A stretch of 64,000 nt of DNA, from positions 1-64,000 of the IMG/VR virus record IMGVR_UViG_3300019776_000521. One strand, 5' to 3'. Each line of letters opens with the position of its first letter. The stretch's first letter is position 1. The notes below the pieces were generated by a model. The model was not told the DNA's origin and searched no databases. It saw only the letters and a program-made list of their open reading frames with translations. Positions 1-7,869 of this stretch are shown in pieces. Position numbers and translations under genes: made by a program. The DNA comes from a virus.

Positions 1-37
1 AGCACTGGCCGATTCTGGCTTATGAAAGGACTTTGAT

Positions 38-259
38 ATGGATAAAAAACAGGTTATTGCATTGGCGCGGGAGGCTGGTGGGTTGTTACCTGACCCAATG
101 GTATTCATCGCGGCCTATGAACGCTTCTTCCAAGCCGCCTACGCCGCAGGAGCAGCAGCAGAGCGGGAGGAATGCGCGAAGTTGGCAGAGCAAACAAAAG
201 GGACAGCAGGTGCAAACTATTTGATTGCCAAAGCCATCAGAGCGAGGGGAAACACATGA
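38..259 (+). CDS. small phage protein, unknown function
   Basis: 73 residues. The ATG at 38 follows a GAAAGGA ribosome binding site, and the stop overlaps the next start as ATGA. The middle of the protein has an alanine-rich helix with an AAEREECAKL stretch, a wording common in short early proteins of proteobacterial phages whose function is not known. It is the first gene of a tightly coupled row (38-1855). No catalytic motif, membrane segment or signal peptide is visible. Confidence 0.6.
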   Translation: MDKKQVIALAREAGGLLPDPMVFIAAYERFFQAAYAAGAAAEREECAKLAEQTKGTAGANYLIAKAIRARGNT

Positions 260-897
260 CTGACAGAGAAGTAATGCAGCAGGCGCTGGAGGCGTTGGGA
301 AAAGTAAGCGCAAGACGGGTAATTATGGGAAGCACTGGTGATTACCGAGCCGGTCAGCAGGACGCTTTGACAGCGACATCTGAGGACGTTGAGCCAGCCA
401 TCACCGCCCTGAAAGCCGCACTGGAGCAGCCAGAGCAGGAGCCGGTGGCGTGGTGTACAAAAAGCGACTTGGAAAACATGGCCAAGGGTTTTAGTCAAGA
501 TGTGTCAGCACGGTCGATGCGGGTGCCTCAGCTATACCCAAAGGAAAGCACTGTGCTGTTGTACACAACCCCACTAGCAGCACAGACAGAGCGGGAGCCT
601 GAGACTCGTGCAAAATGGAATAAAGGAATCAGAGATAGCGTTGATGCGTTATTGGCTCAAGCAGGTTATCAACCTGACTCTAGTGCACGGCATCAACTTG
701 CCATGATGAACTTTGACACCCCACCCACAGCACATCCAGAGCAGGAACCAGTAGCCTCCATCTACGTGACAACAGGCGGAGAGCGAGTGTTTGACGACTG
801 GCACTGCCCACTGCCTGCGGGAAGAAATCTTCTCTACACCACCCCACCCGCAGCACAGCAGCGCAAGCCGCCCACAGCATCAAGGAGAACACAATGA
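256..897 (+). CDS. modular repeat protein with QEPVAW / LYTTP modules
   Basis: 213 residues from the ATG at 256, which overlaps the upstream stop (ATGA); an in-frame extension to 172 lacks this coupling. The protein has an N-terminal helix (MTDREVMQQALEALGK) and then repeated units that begin with EQPEQEPVAW or PEQEPVAS and end with LLYTTPLAAQ or LLYTTPPAAQ. Such units recur in accessory proteins of many enterobacterial and Burkholderiales phages, where copy number varies. The function is unknown; a recombining scaffold or decoy-like protein is only a guess. It shares modules with the next gene. Confidence 0.65.
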   Translation: MTDREVMQQALEALGKVSARRVIMGSTGDYRAGQQDALTATSEDVEPAITALKAALEQPEQEPVAWCTKSDLENMAKGFSQDVSARSMRVPQLYPKESTVLLYTTPLAAQTEREPETRAKWNKGIRDSVDALLAQAGYQPDSSARHQLAMMNFDTPPTAHPEQEPVASIYVTTGGERVFDDWHCPLPAGRNLLYTTPPAAQQRKPPTASRRTQ

Positions 898-1450
898 CTA
901 ACTTAACCCAAGTCCTGATTCAGAAAGCTGGCGGAAAGCTGTTTCTGAACGGTGAAGAGATTGGCCCCGGCACAATCGACGTTAGTCTTGACGGACTGAC
1001 ATATCGCGCATCGGAAAAGGTTGAGGTGGAGCAGCCAGAGCAGGAGCCGATTGGTTGGCTTGACGGGGCGGATATGATGGCCGAGTTCCTGCACAGAGAC
1101 ATGAAGGCAGCGCACGACCGTTGCGGGTCAGCAACACCGCGAGAATTCACGATACCTGTTTACTTGGCCCCGCCCGCAGCACAGCCAGAGCACGGAGACA
1201 TCCGCGCTTTGAAATACCGCATCCATGAGCTTGAAGGAGAGGTTATCGGGTACAAACGGATGATTGAAGAGGCGGCGCTAAAGAAACTTGCTGACCTTGG
1301 GCAACAGATTGAGCAGGAGCCGGTGGCGTGGATGTACACACGGCTCAAAGGCGGTAGCAGCATTAAATTAGTTGAAAAACGTGCAGAAATGCCTGAAGGG
1401 GGCTGGAGCTTATACAAAGAAGAACCGCTCTACACCACCCCACAAGCACA
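424..1450 (+). repeat. dispersed coding repeats (QEPVAW/YTTPPAAQ modules)
   Basis: A DNA stretch close to CAGAGCAGGAGCCGGTGGCG recurs near 431, 737, 1036 and 1311. Each copy is followed 100-130 bases later by a copy of TACACCACCCCACCCGCAGC or a variant (near 560, 835, 1162, 1431). The copies lie in two adjacent genes, so they offer substrates for in-frame homologous recombination. Confidence 0.7.
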
Positions 1451-1583
1451 GCGCCCGTGGGTAGGGCTGACTGCAAGCACAATCTTAAACATGATGCCCG
1501 AAAGCATCCCTGCCGAACACGATGGCGCACTGATGGAATTTGCCCGAGACATCGAAGCCAAACTAAAGGAAAAAAAGACATGA
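894..1583 (+). CDS. modular repeat protein, paralogous modules to the upstream gene
   Basis: 229 residues, with a start overlapping the previous stop (ATGA). The N-terminus (about residues 1-40) looks like a small beta-rich domain unrelated to the upstream protein. It is followed by EQPEQEPIGW, VYLAPPAAQ, IEQEPVAWMY and PLYTTPQAQ modules of the same type as in 256-897, and a C-terminal segment ending in a helix rich in Lys and Glu. The two neighbours appear to have exchanged or duplicated repeat modules. Function unknown. Confidence 0.65.
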   Translation: MTNLTQVLIQKAGGKLFLNGEEIGPGTIDVSLDGLTYRASEKVEVEQPEQEPIGWLDGADMMAEFLHRDMKAAHDRCGSATPREFTIPVYLAPPAAQPEHGDIRALKYRIHELEGEVIGYKRMIEEAALKKLADLGQQIEQEPVAWMYTRLKGGSSIKLVEKRAEMPEGGWSLYKEEPLYTTPQAQRPWVGLTASTILNMMPESIPAEHDGALMEFARDIEAKLKEKKT

Positions 1584-1855
1584 CAGTAAAATGCATTACC
1601 AAGACTCAAAAAGCAATCATTGCACAGCAATACTGCTTTATCAAAGTCCCAGTCAAATCACTGGCTCAAGACTACCAAGTCTCGACCAGGACCATTCACC
1701 GAGTGCTAGTAGAACAAGGAGTTGCTCCTGTTCGACGCAGCAGGAAAGTGATCATCAATCAACCAGTTGAAATCATTCAACCTGTGTCACTAACTTTCAA
1801 ACAGAAAGTCATCAAAGCACTGAAAGCCTTCTTTTCCAAACTCAATGGCCAGTAA
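1580..1855 (+). CDS. small helix-turn-helix protein
   Basis: 91 residues from the ATG at 1580, which overlaps the upstream stop by ATGA; a longer in-frame reading from 1457 would overlap the previous gene widely and is not used. Residues about 8-40 read as a resolvase-like helix-turn-helix (LAQDYQVSTRTIHRVLVEQG). The C-terminal half is basic. This suggests a DNA-binding regulator in the cytoplasm; its target cannot be read from the sequence. The final codons overlap the next gene. Confidence 0.6.
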   Translation: MTVKCITKTQKAIIAQQYCFIKVPVKSLAQDYQVSTRTIHRVLVEQGVAPVRRSRKVIINQPVEIIQPVSLTFKQKVIKALKAFFSKLNGQ

Positions 1856-2033
1856 AGCAACTACTTCTCAGCCGATACTCCGTGCGGTACCAATGGCCCT
1901 CTTTCCTACATTTGGGTCGCTTCAGGAAGTCGTTGACTTTGCTGATTCAAAACTCCCCATCACAGACAAGAACGAACTTCTTAGTCTCTTGATGACTTAC
2001 CACAACACCTTGCTTACACAAGTCAACAAGTAA
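1845..2033 (+). CDS. small protein, unknown function
   Basis: 62 residues. Its start lies inside the end of the preceding HTH gene and its stop is 7 bases before the AAA ATPase gene, so it is probably translated as part of the same message. The second half looks helical (TDKNELLSLLMTYHNTLL). No recognisable family. Confidence 0.5.
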   Translation: MASKATTSQPILRAVPMALFPTFGSLQEVVDFADSKLPITDKNELLSLLMTYHNTLLTQVNK

Positions 2034-2040
2034 ATGCCCC

Positions 2041-2835
2041 ATGTCCAACAAAACAATAGACGCTATAAGGCGAGTACTGAACATCTTCAAAACCAGTGAA
2101 GGAGAGATTCGTCCGCATTTCATTGTCACTGGTCCCAGTGGTAGTGGTAAAAGCCATACCATTCAATGTCTTGCTGAAGAAATGGAAATTCGGTACTTCG
2201 ACATCAATGCTGCTGGCTTGACCAAAGAAGGGACTGCTGGAAATTCACTCAGCAAAGCACTGACTCCTTTGCTTCAATGCGGTGGACTGCCAACCATTTG
2301 TTTTGTTGACGAGTTCGACAAGCTGTTCATCAGTGGCAACACCAATTCAGCACTAGCTCATGAAACCACCAACGGTGTGCAGAATGAGTTTCTCAAAGTG
2401 CTTGAAGGCAGTGCGTCAGTGTTTGGTGATTACGGCAAGTACATCAACATCAAAACAGACAACGTTCTGTTTGTCTTTGCTGGTGCATTCAACGGCGAGG
2501 AAAACATCGATCTTGATCGCCTTCGAGACTTTGGCATTAAAACCGAATTCCTTGGTCGAGTTGGTTTGGCTTACGGACTTGAAAAAGTCAGCCTCACTGA
2601 AATGAAAAGCATCATGGATAACAGCAAACTATTGAGCACTTACTTGACGCTGTTTCCTGATGTCAAAAAGAAAGATGTCACCGCAGTGATCATGAAGATC
2701 CTGACTGACAACTATGAAAAAAACACCATCGGTGTTCGCATGATCAACACCTTGATCCATCAGTACTTCATCGAAGGCGGAATCAAGGACAAAGAAGCCA
2801 AGAAAACCAGCTTTCAAAAAACGTTGAGCCTCTAA
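2041..2835 (+). CDS. AAA+ ATPase (ClpX/FtsH-like core)
   Basis: 264 residues. Walker A (GPSGSGKS, about residues 31-38) and Walker B (ICFVDEFDKLF, about 85-95) are clear, and the length fits a single AAA+ module with its small helical lid and no accessory protease or unfoldase domain. Such proteins use ATP to remodel partner proteins. It sits directly upstream of a second, MoxR-type ATPase, so the two could act in the same chaperone-like system. The C-terminal third (residues about 190-264) shows no arginine-finger motif that can be placed with certainty. The partner is unknown. Confidence 0.75.
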   Translation: MSNKTIDAIRRVLNIFKTSEGEIRPHFIVTGPSGSGKSHTIQCLAEEMEIRYFDINAAGLTKEGTAGNSLSKALTPLLQCGGLPTICFVDEFDKLFISGNTNSALAHETTNGVQNEFLKVLEGSASVFGDYGKYINIKTDNVLFVFAGAFNGEENIDLDRLRDFGIKTEFLGRVGLAYGLEKVSLTEMKSIMDNSKLLSTYLTLFPDVKKKDVTAVIMKILTDNYEKNTIGVRMINTLIHQYFIEGGIKDKEAKKTSFQKTLSL

Positions 2836-2855
2836 CAACCAACTCATTCAAAGCA

Positions 2856-3878
2856 ATGCAAGTCAAAATCTCTTTGGCCAAAACAATGGTGGCCTCCTAC
2901 ATTCGAGCCAAGCTTACACCCATGCTGTGGGGTAGCCCTGGCATTGGCAAGAGCGCAATCGTGCACCAGATCGCCAAGGAATATGGCCTGAAGGTCATCG
3001 ACTTGCGTCTTGCTCAATGCGATCCTACCGACCTCATGGGCTTCCCACAGATCGACGCAGCACGCCAGAAAGCGGGCTATGTGCCTATGGACACTTTCCC
3101 GATTGAAGGTGAGCCTCTGCCGGGGGGCTACAACGGCTGGCTTCTATTCCTTGATGAGGCCAACTCAGCACCCAAAGCAGTCCAAGCTGCGGCCTATAAG
3201 ATCATCCTTGATCGGATGGTCGGTCAGACCAGGCTGCACAAGAACTGCGCTGTAGTGGCAGCAGGCAACCAGGAAAGCGACAACGCAATCGTGGAGCCAA
3301 TGAGCACTGCTCTGCAGTCTCGCCTGGTGCACATCGAACTTGTGATCGATGCCACTGAGTGGACCGACAACTGGGCTGCGAACAACGACATCGATCACCG
3401 CATCAGTGACTACATCAAGTTCAAACCTGGCCAGCTGTTTACCTTCACACCGGATCACACCGACAAGACTTACGCTTGCTCTCGCACCTGGGAGTTTGCC
3501 AACCGTGTGCTGAAGGTCACTGATGAGGCTTCTCCTGAGCGCCTTCCCATGCTTGCTGGCACCCTCTCTGAAGGCGTAGCAAGAGAGTTCGTCACTTTCA
3601 TGAAGATCTACAACGATCTGCCCAAGCCCGCTCAACTGGTCAACTCACCTGAAACGATCCAGGTTCCACAAGAACCTTCAATCTTGTTTGCACTCACTGG
3701 CTCAATCAGCCACATTGCAAACGCAGACAACATGAGCCAGCTGATGAAGTACATCAAACGCTTACCTGTTGAATTTCAGGTTGTCACGATGCGTGAAACG
3801 GTTCGTCGCAACAAAACTATGATGGCTCACACTGCGGTGCAAAAATGGGTTTCCGAATCAGCAACAGATCTGTTCTGA
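2856..3878 (+). CDS. MoxR-family AAA+ ATPase (N4 gp24-like)
   Basis: 340 residues. Walker A is GSPGIGKS (about residues 25-32), Walker B is LLFLDEANSAP (about 95-105), and sensor 1 is in VVAAGNQES, the pattern of MoxR/RavA ATPases. Family members work as chaperones together with a partner carrying a von Willebrand A-like domain. Such a partner is encoded at 4631-5743, separated by two small genes and two hairpins. N4-like phages carry an equivalent pair (gp24/gp25) whose role in infection is not settled. A terminator-like hairpin follows immediately. Confidence 0.85.
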   Translation: MQVKISLAKTMVASYIRAKLTPMLWGSPGIGKSAIVHQIAKEYGLKVIDLRLAQCDPTDLMGFPQIDAARQKAGYVPMDTFPIEGEPLPGGYNGWLLFLDEANSAPKAVQAAAYKIILDRMVGQTRLHKNCAVVAAGNQESDNAIVEPMSTALQSRLVHIELVIDATEWTDNWAANNDIDHRISDYIKFKPGQLFTFTPDHTDKTYACSRTWEFANRVLKVTDEASPERLPMLAGTLSEGVAREFVTFMKIYNDLPKPAQLVNSPETIQVPQEPSILFALTGSISHIANADNMSQLMKYIKRLPVEFQVVTMRETVRRNKTMMAHTAVQKWVSESATDLF

Positions 3879-3897
3879 TTTTTCTTCACTTCAAACC

Positions 3898-3925
3898 AAG
3901 CCACCTACACAGGTGGCTTTTCTTT
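3898..3925 (+). terminator. intrinsic terminator after MoxR gene
   Basis: A 9-bp perfect stem (AAGCCACCT / AGGTGGCTT) with an ACAC loop is followed by a U-rich tract (TTTCTTTTT). Confidence 0.75.
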
Positions 3926-3940
3926 TTCAAGACACACACC

Positions 3941-4147
3941 ATGCGTACTCTCATTCACCTCTTCAAAAAACCCACTGCATTCACTATTGCTCAACAAACC
4001 TACGAGCAAGTGCAGCGTGATCTCCTGGAACAGGAATCCGCTGCTGAATACCATGCAAAGATGGTGGAGTACCACAAGCAAACTCTCCGTCGCTTGAGCA
4101 GTTACCTAAACGACCAAGGAATATCGAAAGTAGGAAAACTTGGGTGA
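3941..4147 (+). CDS. small helical protein, unknown function
   Basis: 68 residues from the ATG at 3941. An in-frame extension to 3845 would run through the terminator hairpin and is rejected. It is largely alpha-helical and charged (YEQVQRDLLEQESAAEYH). It overlaps the next gene by 8 bases. No family recognised. Confidence 0.55.
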   Translation: MRTLIHLFKKPTAFTIAQQTYEQVQRDLLEQESAAEYHAKMVEYHKQTLRRLSSYLNDQGISKVGKLG

Positions 4148-4592
4148 TAGAACAACTGTAATCCTAAAAATGCTTGTTGAAGACAGTAAAGCTGCACTTA
4201 GTCTTTTAGGATTTGAACCACAAGAAACTAATGAAAATCAAACAGGCTTTGTGGATTACAGTTTCTACGAAGTAAATTACGGCAATCTTAATGGACGGGA
4301 GCACTTGCAAAAACAAGGCATTTCCTATGACTTAAGCTGGGGAAATGGAGATAGCTTTACTTCAGGGATGGAATATTGTCGTTTTTCAAAAGAAGGTGAA
4401 CTGCTAGTTTTCGATGTATATGACAACGAAGTTGGCTTAGAGCTTCATCTACTCAAAGAAGCCATCAATGATCATGCCAAGCTCATTGAAATGATCAATC
4501 GAAAGTGGGACTCTGTAACCCCATTGCCATGGGATAAACAGAGTGAATACAGCAAGATTTTTCGAACTCTTCAACTCATCAATCCAACTTAA
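4140..4592 (+). CDS. conserved phage protein, unknown function (TTG start)
   Basis: 150 residues read from a TTG at 4140, preceded by TAGGAAAA. The first residues, MGDRTTVILKML, resemble the start of a group of phage proteins of unknown role. The first ATG in frame (4170) lacks a ribosome binding site, so TTG is preferred. The protein is acidic and mixed alpha/beta, with no visible catalytic motif or membrane segment. A hairpin terminator follows directly. Confidence 0.55.
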   Translation: MGDRTTVILKMLVEDSKAALSLLGFEPQETNENQTGFVDYSFYEVNYGNLNGREHLQKQGISYDLSWGNGDSFTSGMEYCRFSKEGELLVFDVYDNEVGLELHLLKEAINDHAKLIEMINRKWDSVTPLPWDKQSEYSKIFRTLQLINPT

Positions 4593-4593
4593 C

Positions 4594-4617
4594 AGGAGAC
4601 CATCAGGTCTCCTTTTC
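4594..4617 (+). terminator. intrinsic terminator
   Basis: An 8-bp stem (AGGAGACC / GGTCTCCT) with an ATCA loop is followed by TTTC. The short U-tract makes it a moderate terminator between 4140-4592 and the VWA-like gene. Confidence 0.65.
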
Positions 4618-4630
4618 ATTTAGAGACCTT

Positions 4631-5743
4631 ATGGAACAACTTCCACACGAAATGGCTTTGAGCAAAGCCAAGATTCAACTGATGTCTCGGCCTGACTCTG
4701 CGTTCTTCACGCATCTTGCTTTCAGCCTGAAACATTCGTTCGATGAATCGATTCCTACCGCAGGCACCGATGGTCGCAATGTGAAGTACAACCCCAAGTT
4801 CTTCATGTCGCTCAATCATGACGAACGGGTTTTTCTGATCCTTCACGAAGCCATGCATTGCGCCTATCTTCACATGGAGCGCGTCCAAAATCGAGACAAA
4901 CGCAGATACAACATTGCAGCCGACCATGTGATCAACCTTCAGCTGATCGAACGTGGATTCAGAATGCCCGTCATGGGCTTGGCTGATGGCACCTATGCAG
5001 GCATGTCCACGGAACAGGTCTACAACCTTCTACCGCCGCCTCCACCCAGCAAACCTATGGGTGGCTTCGGTGAGGATCTGCAAACGCCTGACGACCCCTC
5101 CAAGACCCTTGAAAACGACATTCAAAACGTCCTGATTCAAGCCGCCATTCAATCCAAGATGGCGGGCGATAAACCAGGAACCGTTCCAGGTGACATCCAG
5201 ATTTTTCTGGACAATCTGCTGTCGCCTAAGCTGCCTTGGTACCGCATTCTGCAAAAGTACATGCAGACGTTCAGCAAGAACGACTACTCGTTCAGGAAGC
5301 CCAACCGCAGGTTTCTTCCCAAGCACTACCTGCCGAGTATGTACAGCGAAAGCCTGATGGACCTGGCAGCGTTTGCCGACATTTCAGGCTCTGTCACTGA
5401 TAAGGAATTCCACCAGCAGCTATCCGAGACGGCTTCCATCATGAAAATGATGAAACCTTCCAAGATCACCTTTGGTCAGTTTGATACACAGATCAAGCAG
5501 ATCACCCAGGTGCGCAGCTTGACTGACATCCGAGACATCAAGTTCAGCGGCCGAGGGGGTACTCGAATCAAGCCAGTCATCGACTGGGCAAATGAGCACA
5601 AGCCTCAACTCTTGCTGCTCTTCACAGATGGCCATTTCAGGTTCCCTTCAGATCTCACCACCAAGAGTCAGGTAATCTGGCTCATCTACAACAATCCAAA
5701 GTTCACCGCACCCTTTGGAAAAGTCATTCACTACACAATTTGA
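4631..5743 (+). CDS. VWA-like / putative metallopeptidase partner of MoxR (DUF2201-type, N4 gp25-like)
   Basis: 370 residues. The N-terminal part has the HEAMHCAYLH zinc-binding motif (about residues 77-86) of the DUF2201 putative metallopeptidase family. A proline-rich linker (LLPPPPPSKP, near 137) follows, then a C-terminal VWA-like fold with DISGSVTD (about 250) as the metal-adhesion-site motif and a later LLFTDGHF strand. In bacteria such proteins pair with MoxR ATPases, here encoded at 2856-3878, probably as a cytoplasmic remodelling complex. Whether the HExxH motif is catalytic is unknown. Confidence 0.8.
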   Translation: MEQLPHEMALSKAKIQLMSRPDSAFFTHLAFSLKHSFDESIPTAGTDGRNVKYNPKFFMSLNHDERVFLILHEAMHCAYLHMERVQNRDKRRYNIAADHVINLQLIERGFRMPVMGLADGTYAGMSTEQVYNLLPPPPPSKPMGGFGEDLQTPDDPSKTLENDIQNVLIQAAIQSKMAGDKPGTVPGDIQIFLDNLLSPKLPWYRILQKYMQTFSKNDYSFRKPNRRFLPKHYLPSMYSESLMDLAAFADISGSVTDKEFHQQLSETASIMKMMKPSKITFGQFDTQIKQITQVRSLTDIRDIKFSGRGGTRIKPVIDWANEHKPQLLLLFTDGHFRFPSDLTTKSQVIWLIYNNPKFTAPFGKVIHYTI

Positions 5744-5751
5744 AGGACATC

Positions 5752-6060
5752 ATGCAATACGCTGAAGCACTGAAACAGGTTCAATCCAAAAAAATCAAAG
5801 AGAATTTCATTCTCGTTGAAATCGCTTATGACAAGAAGCTCATCCTTCCCTACAAGGAAGGACTGGCTTTCATTGGCTCTCTTGCCAATGCCGAGCAGCT
5901 GCACGATCCCTACAGCAAGCCCAAGCAGATCACAGGGCTTGCACGGGACTCGATCAAGACCGACATTCTTTCGTATGAAGAGTACGAACGAATCAAGATT
6001 GCTGCCCTTCTGGGTGTCACCACTGAAGAGGTAAAACAGTACGCACTGGAAGCCTCTTAA
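5752..6060 (+). CDS. small conserved protein, unknown function
   Basis: 102 residues from the ATG at 5752, which has a well placed GAAGGA; a TTG four codons earlier is less likely. The protein is helical at both ends, with a central LILPYKEGLAFIGSL stretch. It lies between the VWA-like gene and the helicase gene and is probably co-transcribed with both. No family recognised. Confidence 0.6.
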   Translation: MQYAEALKQVQSKKIKENFILVEIAYDKKLILPYKEGLAFIGSLANAEQLHDPYSKPKQITGLARDSIKTDILSYEEYERIKIAALLGVTTEEVKQYALEAS

Positions 6061-6073
6061 CCAACAAATCAAA

Positions 6074-7330
6074 ATGAACAGTAACACCGTTGAAATCTCT
6101 CTCACCAAAGACCAGCAAACAGCCATGGAGTTGTTCTATCAGTTCCTGACTGACCCGATTGAAACGGTGTTTGTTCTCCGTGGCTATTCAGGATGTGGCA
6201 AATCTACTCTGGTTCGCACGCTGCTTGACCGTCTTCCAGGATTTCTGCGAACGGCCAAGCTCATCAACCCAAACCAAAAGGACTACGAAGTAGCTCTGAC
6301 TGCAACGACCAACAAAGCAGCGGAGACTCTTGGAAGCATCACTGGCAACAGTGCAGTCACCATTCATTCCTTTCTTGCTTTACGGGTTCAAACAGACTTC
6401 CGAACCAACGTCACTACGCTGATTCCCAGAAACACTGATGTCAAACAAAACTACCTGCTCTTCATTGATGAAGCCAGCTACGTAGACAAGCAGCTGCTGC
6501 AGTTCATTTTTTCCCGCACAGCCAACTGCAAAGTAGTGTTCATCGGTGATCCCGCTCAGCTGACTCCGGTCAAGTCTCAAGGCACGCCTGTGTTCGACGC
6601 CAACTTCAGCGGCGCTGCACTGACCCAGGTGGTTCGACAAGCTGAAGGCAACCCCATCGTTGACCTCTCCACGAAGTTTCGTGAGACCGTCAACACCGGA
6701 GTGTTCTTCCGCTTCAAGCCTGATGGCGAGCATGTGAAGTACCTTCCCCGAGAGCAATTCAACAAGGCAATCGAAGAAGAATTCACACGACCTAATTGGC
6801 ACTACCAGGACTCTAAAATCCTGGCATGGACCAACAAATGCGTGATCGGCTACAACTCGTTTGTACGCAACCATGTGAAAGGCGATCCTGACTTTCATGC
6901 TGGTGACTACGCAATCTGCAACTCATTCATGACGATCGGCAAGCACAGCGTCAAAACAGATCAGCTGGTTTACATCAGCCACATCGGTCCTGACGAAGTA
7001 GTACATGGTGTCGCTTGCAATCGCATCACCATTGATGGCTCGTTTTCGGCTTATCAGCCCAAGAGCCTTCAAGAGAAGAATGAGCGCATCAAAAAAGCCC
7101 GACAAGACAATCACATCAACTTGGTGATTGAACTTGGAGAGCACTGGTTTGATTTGCGTGCAGCCTATGCATGCACAATCAACAAAGCCCAAGGCTCTAC
7201 ATTCGACCGAGTATTTGTTGATCTTGATGACATCCGTCGTTGCAACAGCGGAGATCAGATTGCTCGAATGCTGTACGTCGGTGTAAGTCGTGCCCGCAGT
7301 CAAGTTTTCCTTACCGGAGATCTGGTCTAA
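6074..7330 (+). CDS. SF1 DNA helicase (Dda/RecD2-like)
   Basis: 418 residues. The order of motifs is that of superfamily 1B helicases: motif I GYSGCGKST (about residues 38-46), motif Ia ATTNKAA, motif II LLFIDEASYVD (about 130-140), motif III VFIGDPAQLTPV (about 157-168), motif V/VI ACTINKAQGSTFDRV and MLYVGVSRAR near the C-terminus. The enzyme would unwind DNA 5' to 3' at replication forks or during recombination. It precedes the DNA polymerase gene with one gene between, like helicase gp37 and polymerase gp39 of N4. The length fits a compact Dda-type enzyme. Confidence 0.88.
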   Translation: MNSNTVEISLTKDQQTAMELFYQFLTDPIETVFVLRGYSGCGKSTLVRTLLDRLPGFLRTAKLINPNQKDYEVALTATTNKAAETLGSITGNSAVTIHSFLALRVQTDFRTNVTTLIPRNTDVKQNYLLFIDEASYVDKQLLQFIFSRTANCKVVFIGDPAQLTPVKSQGTPVFDANFSGAALTQVVRQAEGNPIVDLSTKFRETVNTGVFFRFKPDGEHVKYLPREQFNKAIEEEFTRPNWHYQDSKILAWTNKCVIGYNSFVRNHVKGDPDFHAGDYAICNSFMTIGKHSVKTDQLVYISHIGPDEVVHGVACNRITIDGSFSAYQPKSLQEKNERIKKARQDNHINLVIELGEHWFDLRAAYACTINKAQGSTFDRVFVDLDDIRRCNSGDQIARMLYVGVSRARSQVFLTGDLV

Positions 7331-7345
7331 ACCAACCCTAGAATC

Positions 7346-7861
7346 ATGGAAAAGCTTCAACAAGATCCTCGCACCAAAGAGCAGATCAAGGAAGCGCTGT
7401 ATGCCTTTATCTACTCACCAGTTGAAAGGAGCTTCAATCAGCGCCTTAACAATCTGATTCTAAGAAACGCAGTATCCCTGTGTTACTCCCATCGATCGTT
7501 TTATTACAAGGGAAAGATGTACAGCGTTGATACGGGGCGTCCGCCCCTACTGCGAAACAAGCTTTCCCCTCAGTTCACTACTCAAATGGAAGAGTACCTC
7601 GAAGATCTCAGGCAACTGAAAGAAGAGGAGCTTCCTTATGTAACTGGCTTCATCAACCAGGTACTCAATGCGTCGAATGGCTTTGAAGACTATCTGCATA
7701 TCCTGCCTGAATCAGTCCACAAGCCAATTGAGAAAATGATCAATCAATGCGCCTGTCGTAATAGGCAGCTCAGCGATGAAGCAATTCAACTGCTGAAAGA
7801 AAAAAACAAGGAACCCATCAACATGCTCAAACAAAGGATGTTGATGAACTTGATCACATAA
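7346..7861 (+). CDS. unknown protein between helicase and DNA polymerase
   Basis: 171 residues, mostly alpha-helical, with a charged segment (EEYLEDLRQLKEEELP) around residues 92-107 and a CAC motif near 132. The start is 15 bases after the helicase stop and the stop 8 bases before the polymerase start, so it is part of the replication transcript. No family recognised; N4-like genomes also carry a small gene here. Confidence 0.6.
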   Translation: MEKLQQDPRTKEQIKEALYAFIYSPVERSFNQRLNNLILRNAVSLCYSHRSFYYKGKMYSVDTGRPPLLRNKLSPQFTTQMEEYLEDLRQLKEEELPYVTGFINQVLNASNGFEDYLHILPESVHKPIEKMINQCACRNRQLSDEAIQLLKEKNKEPINMLKQRMLMNLIT

Positions 7862-7869
7862 GGAAATAC

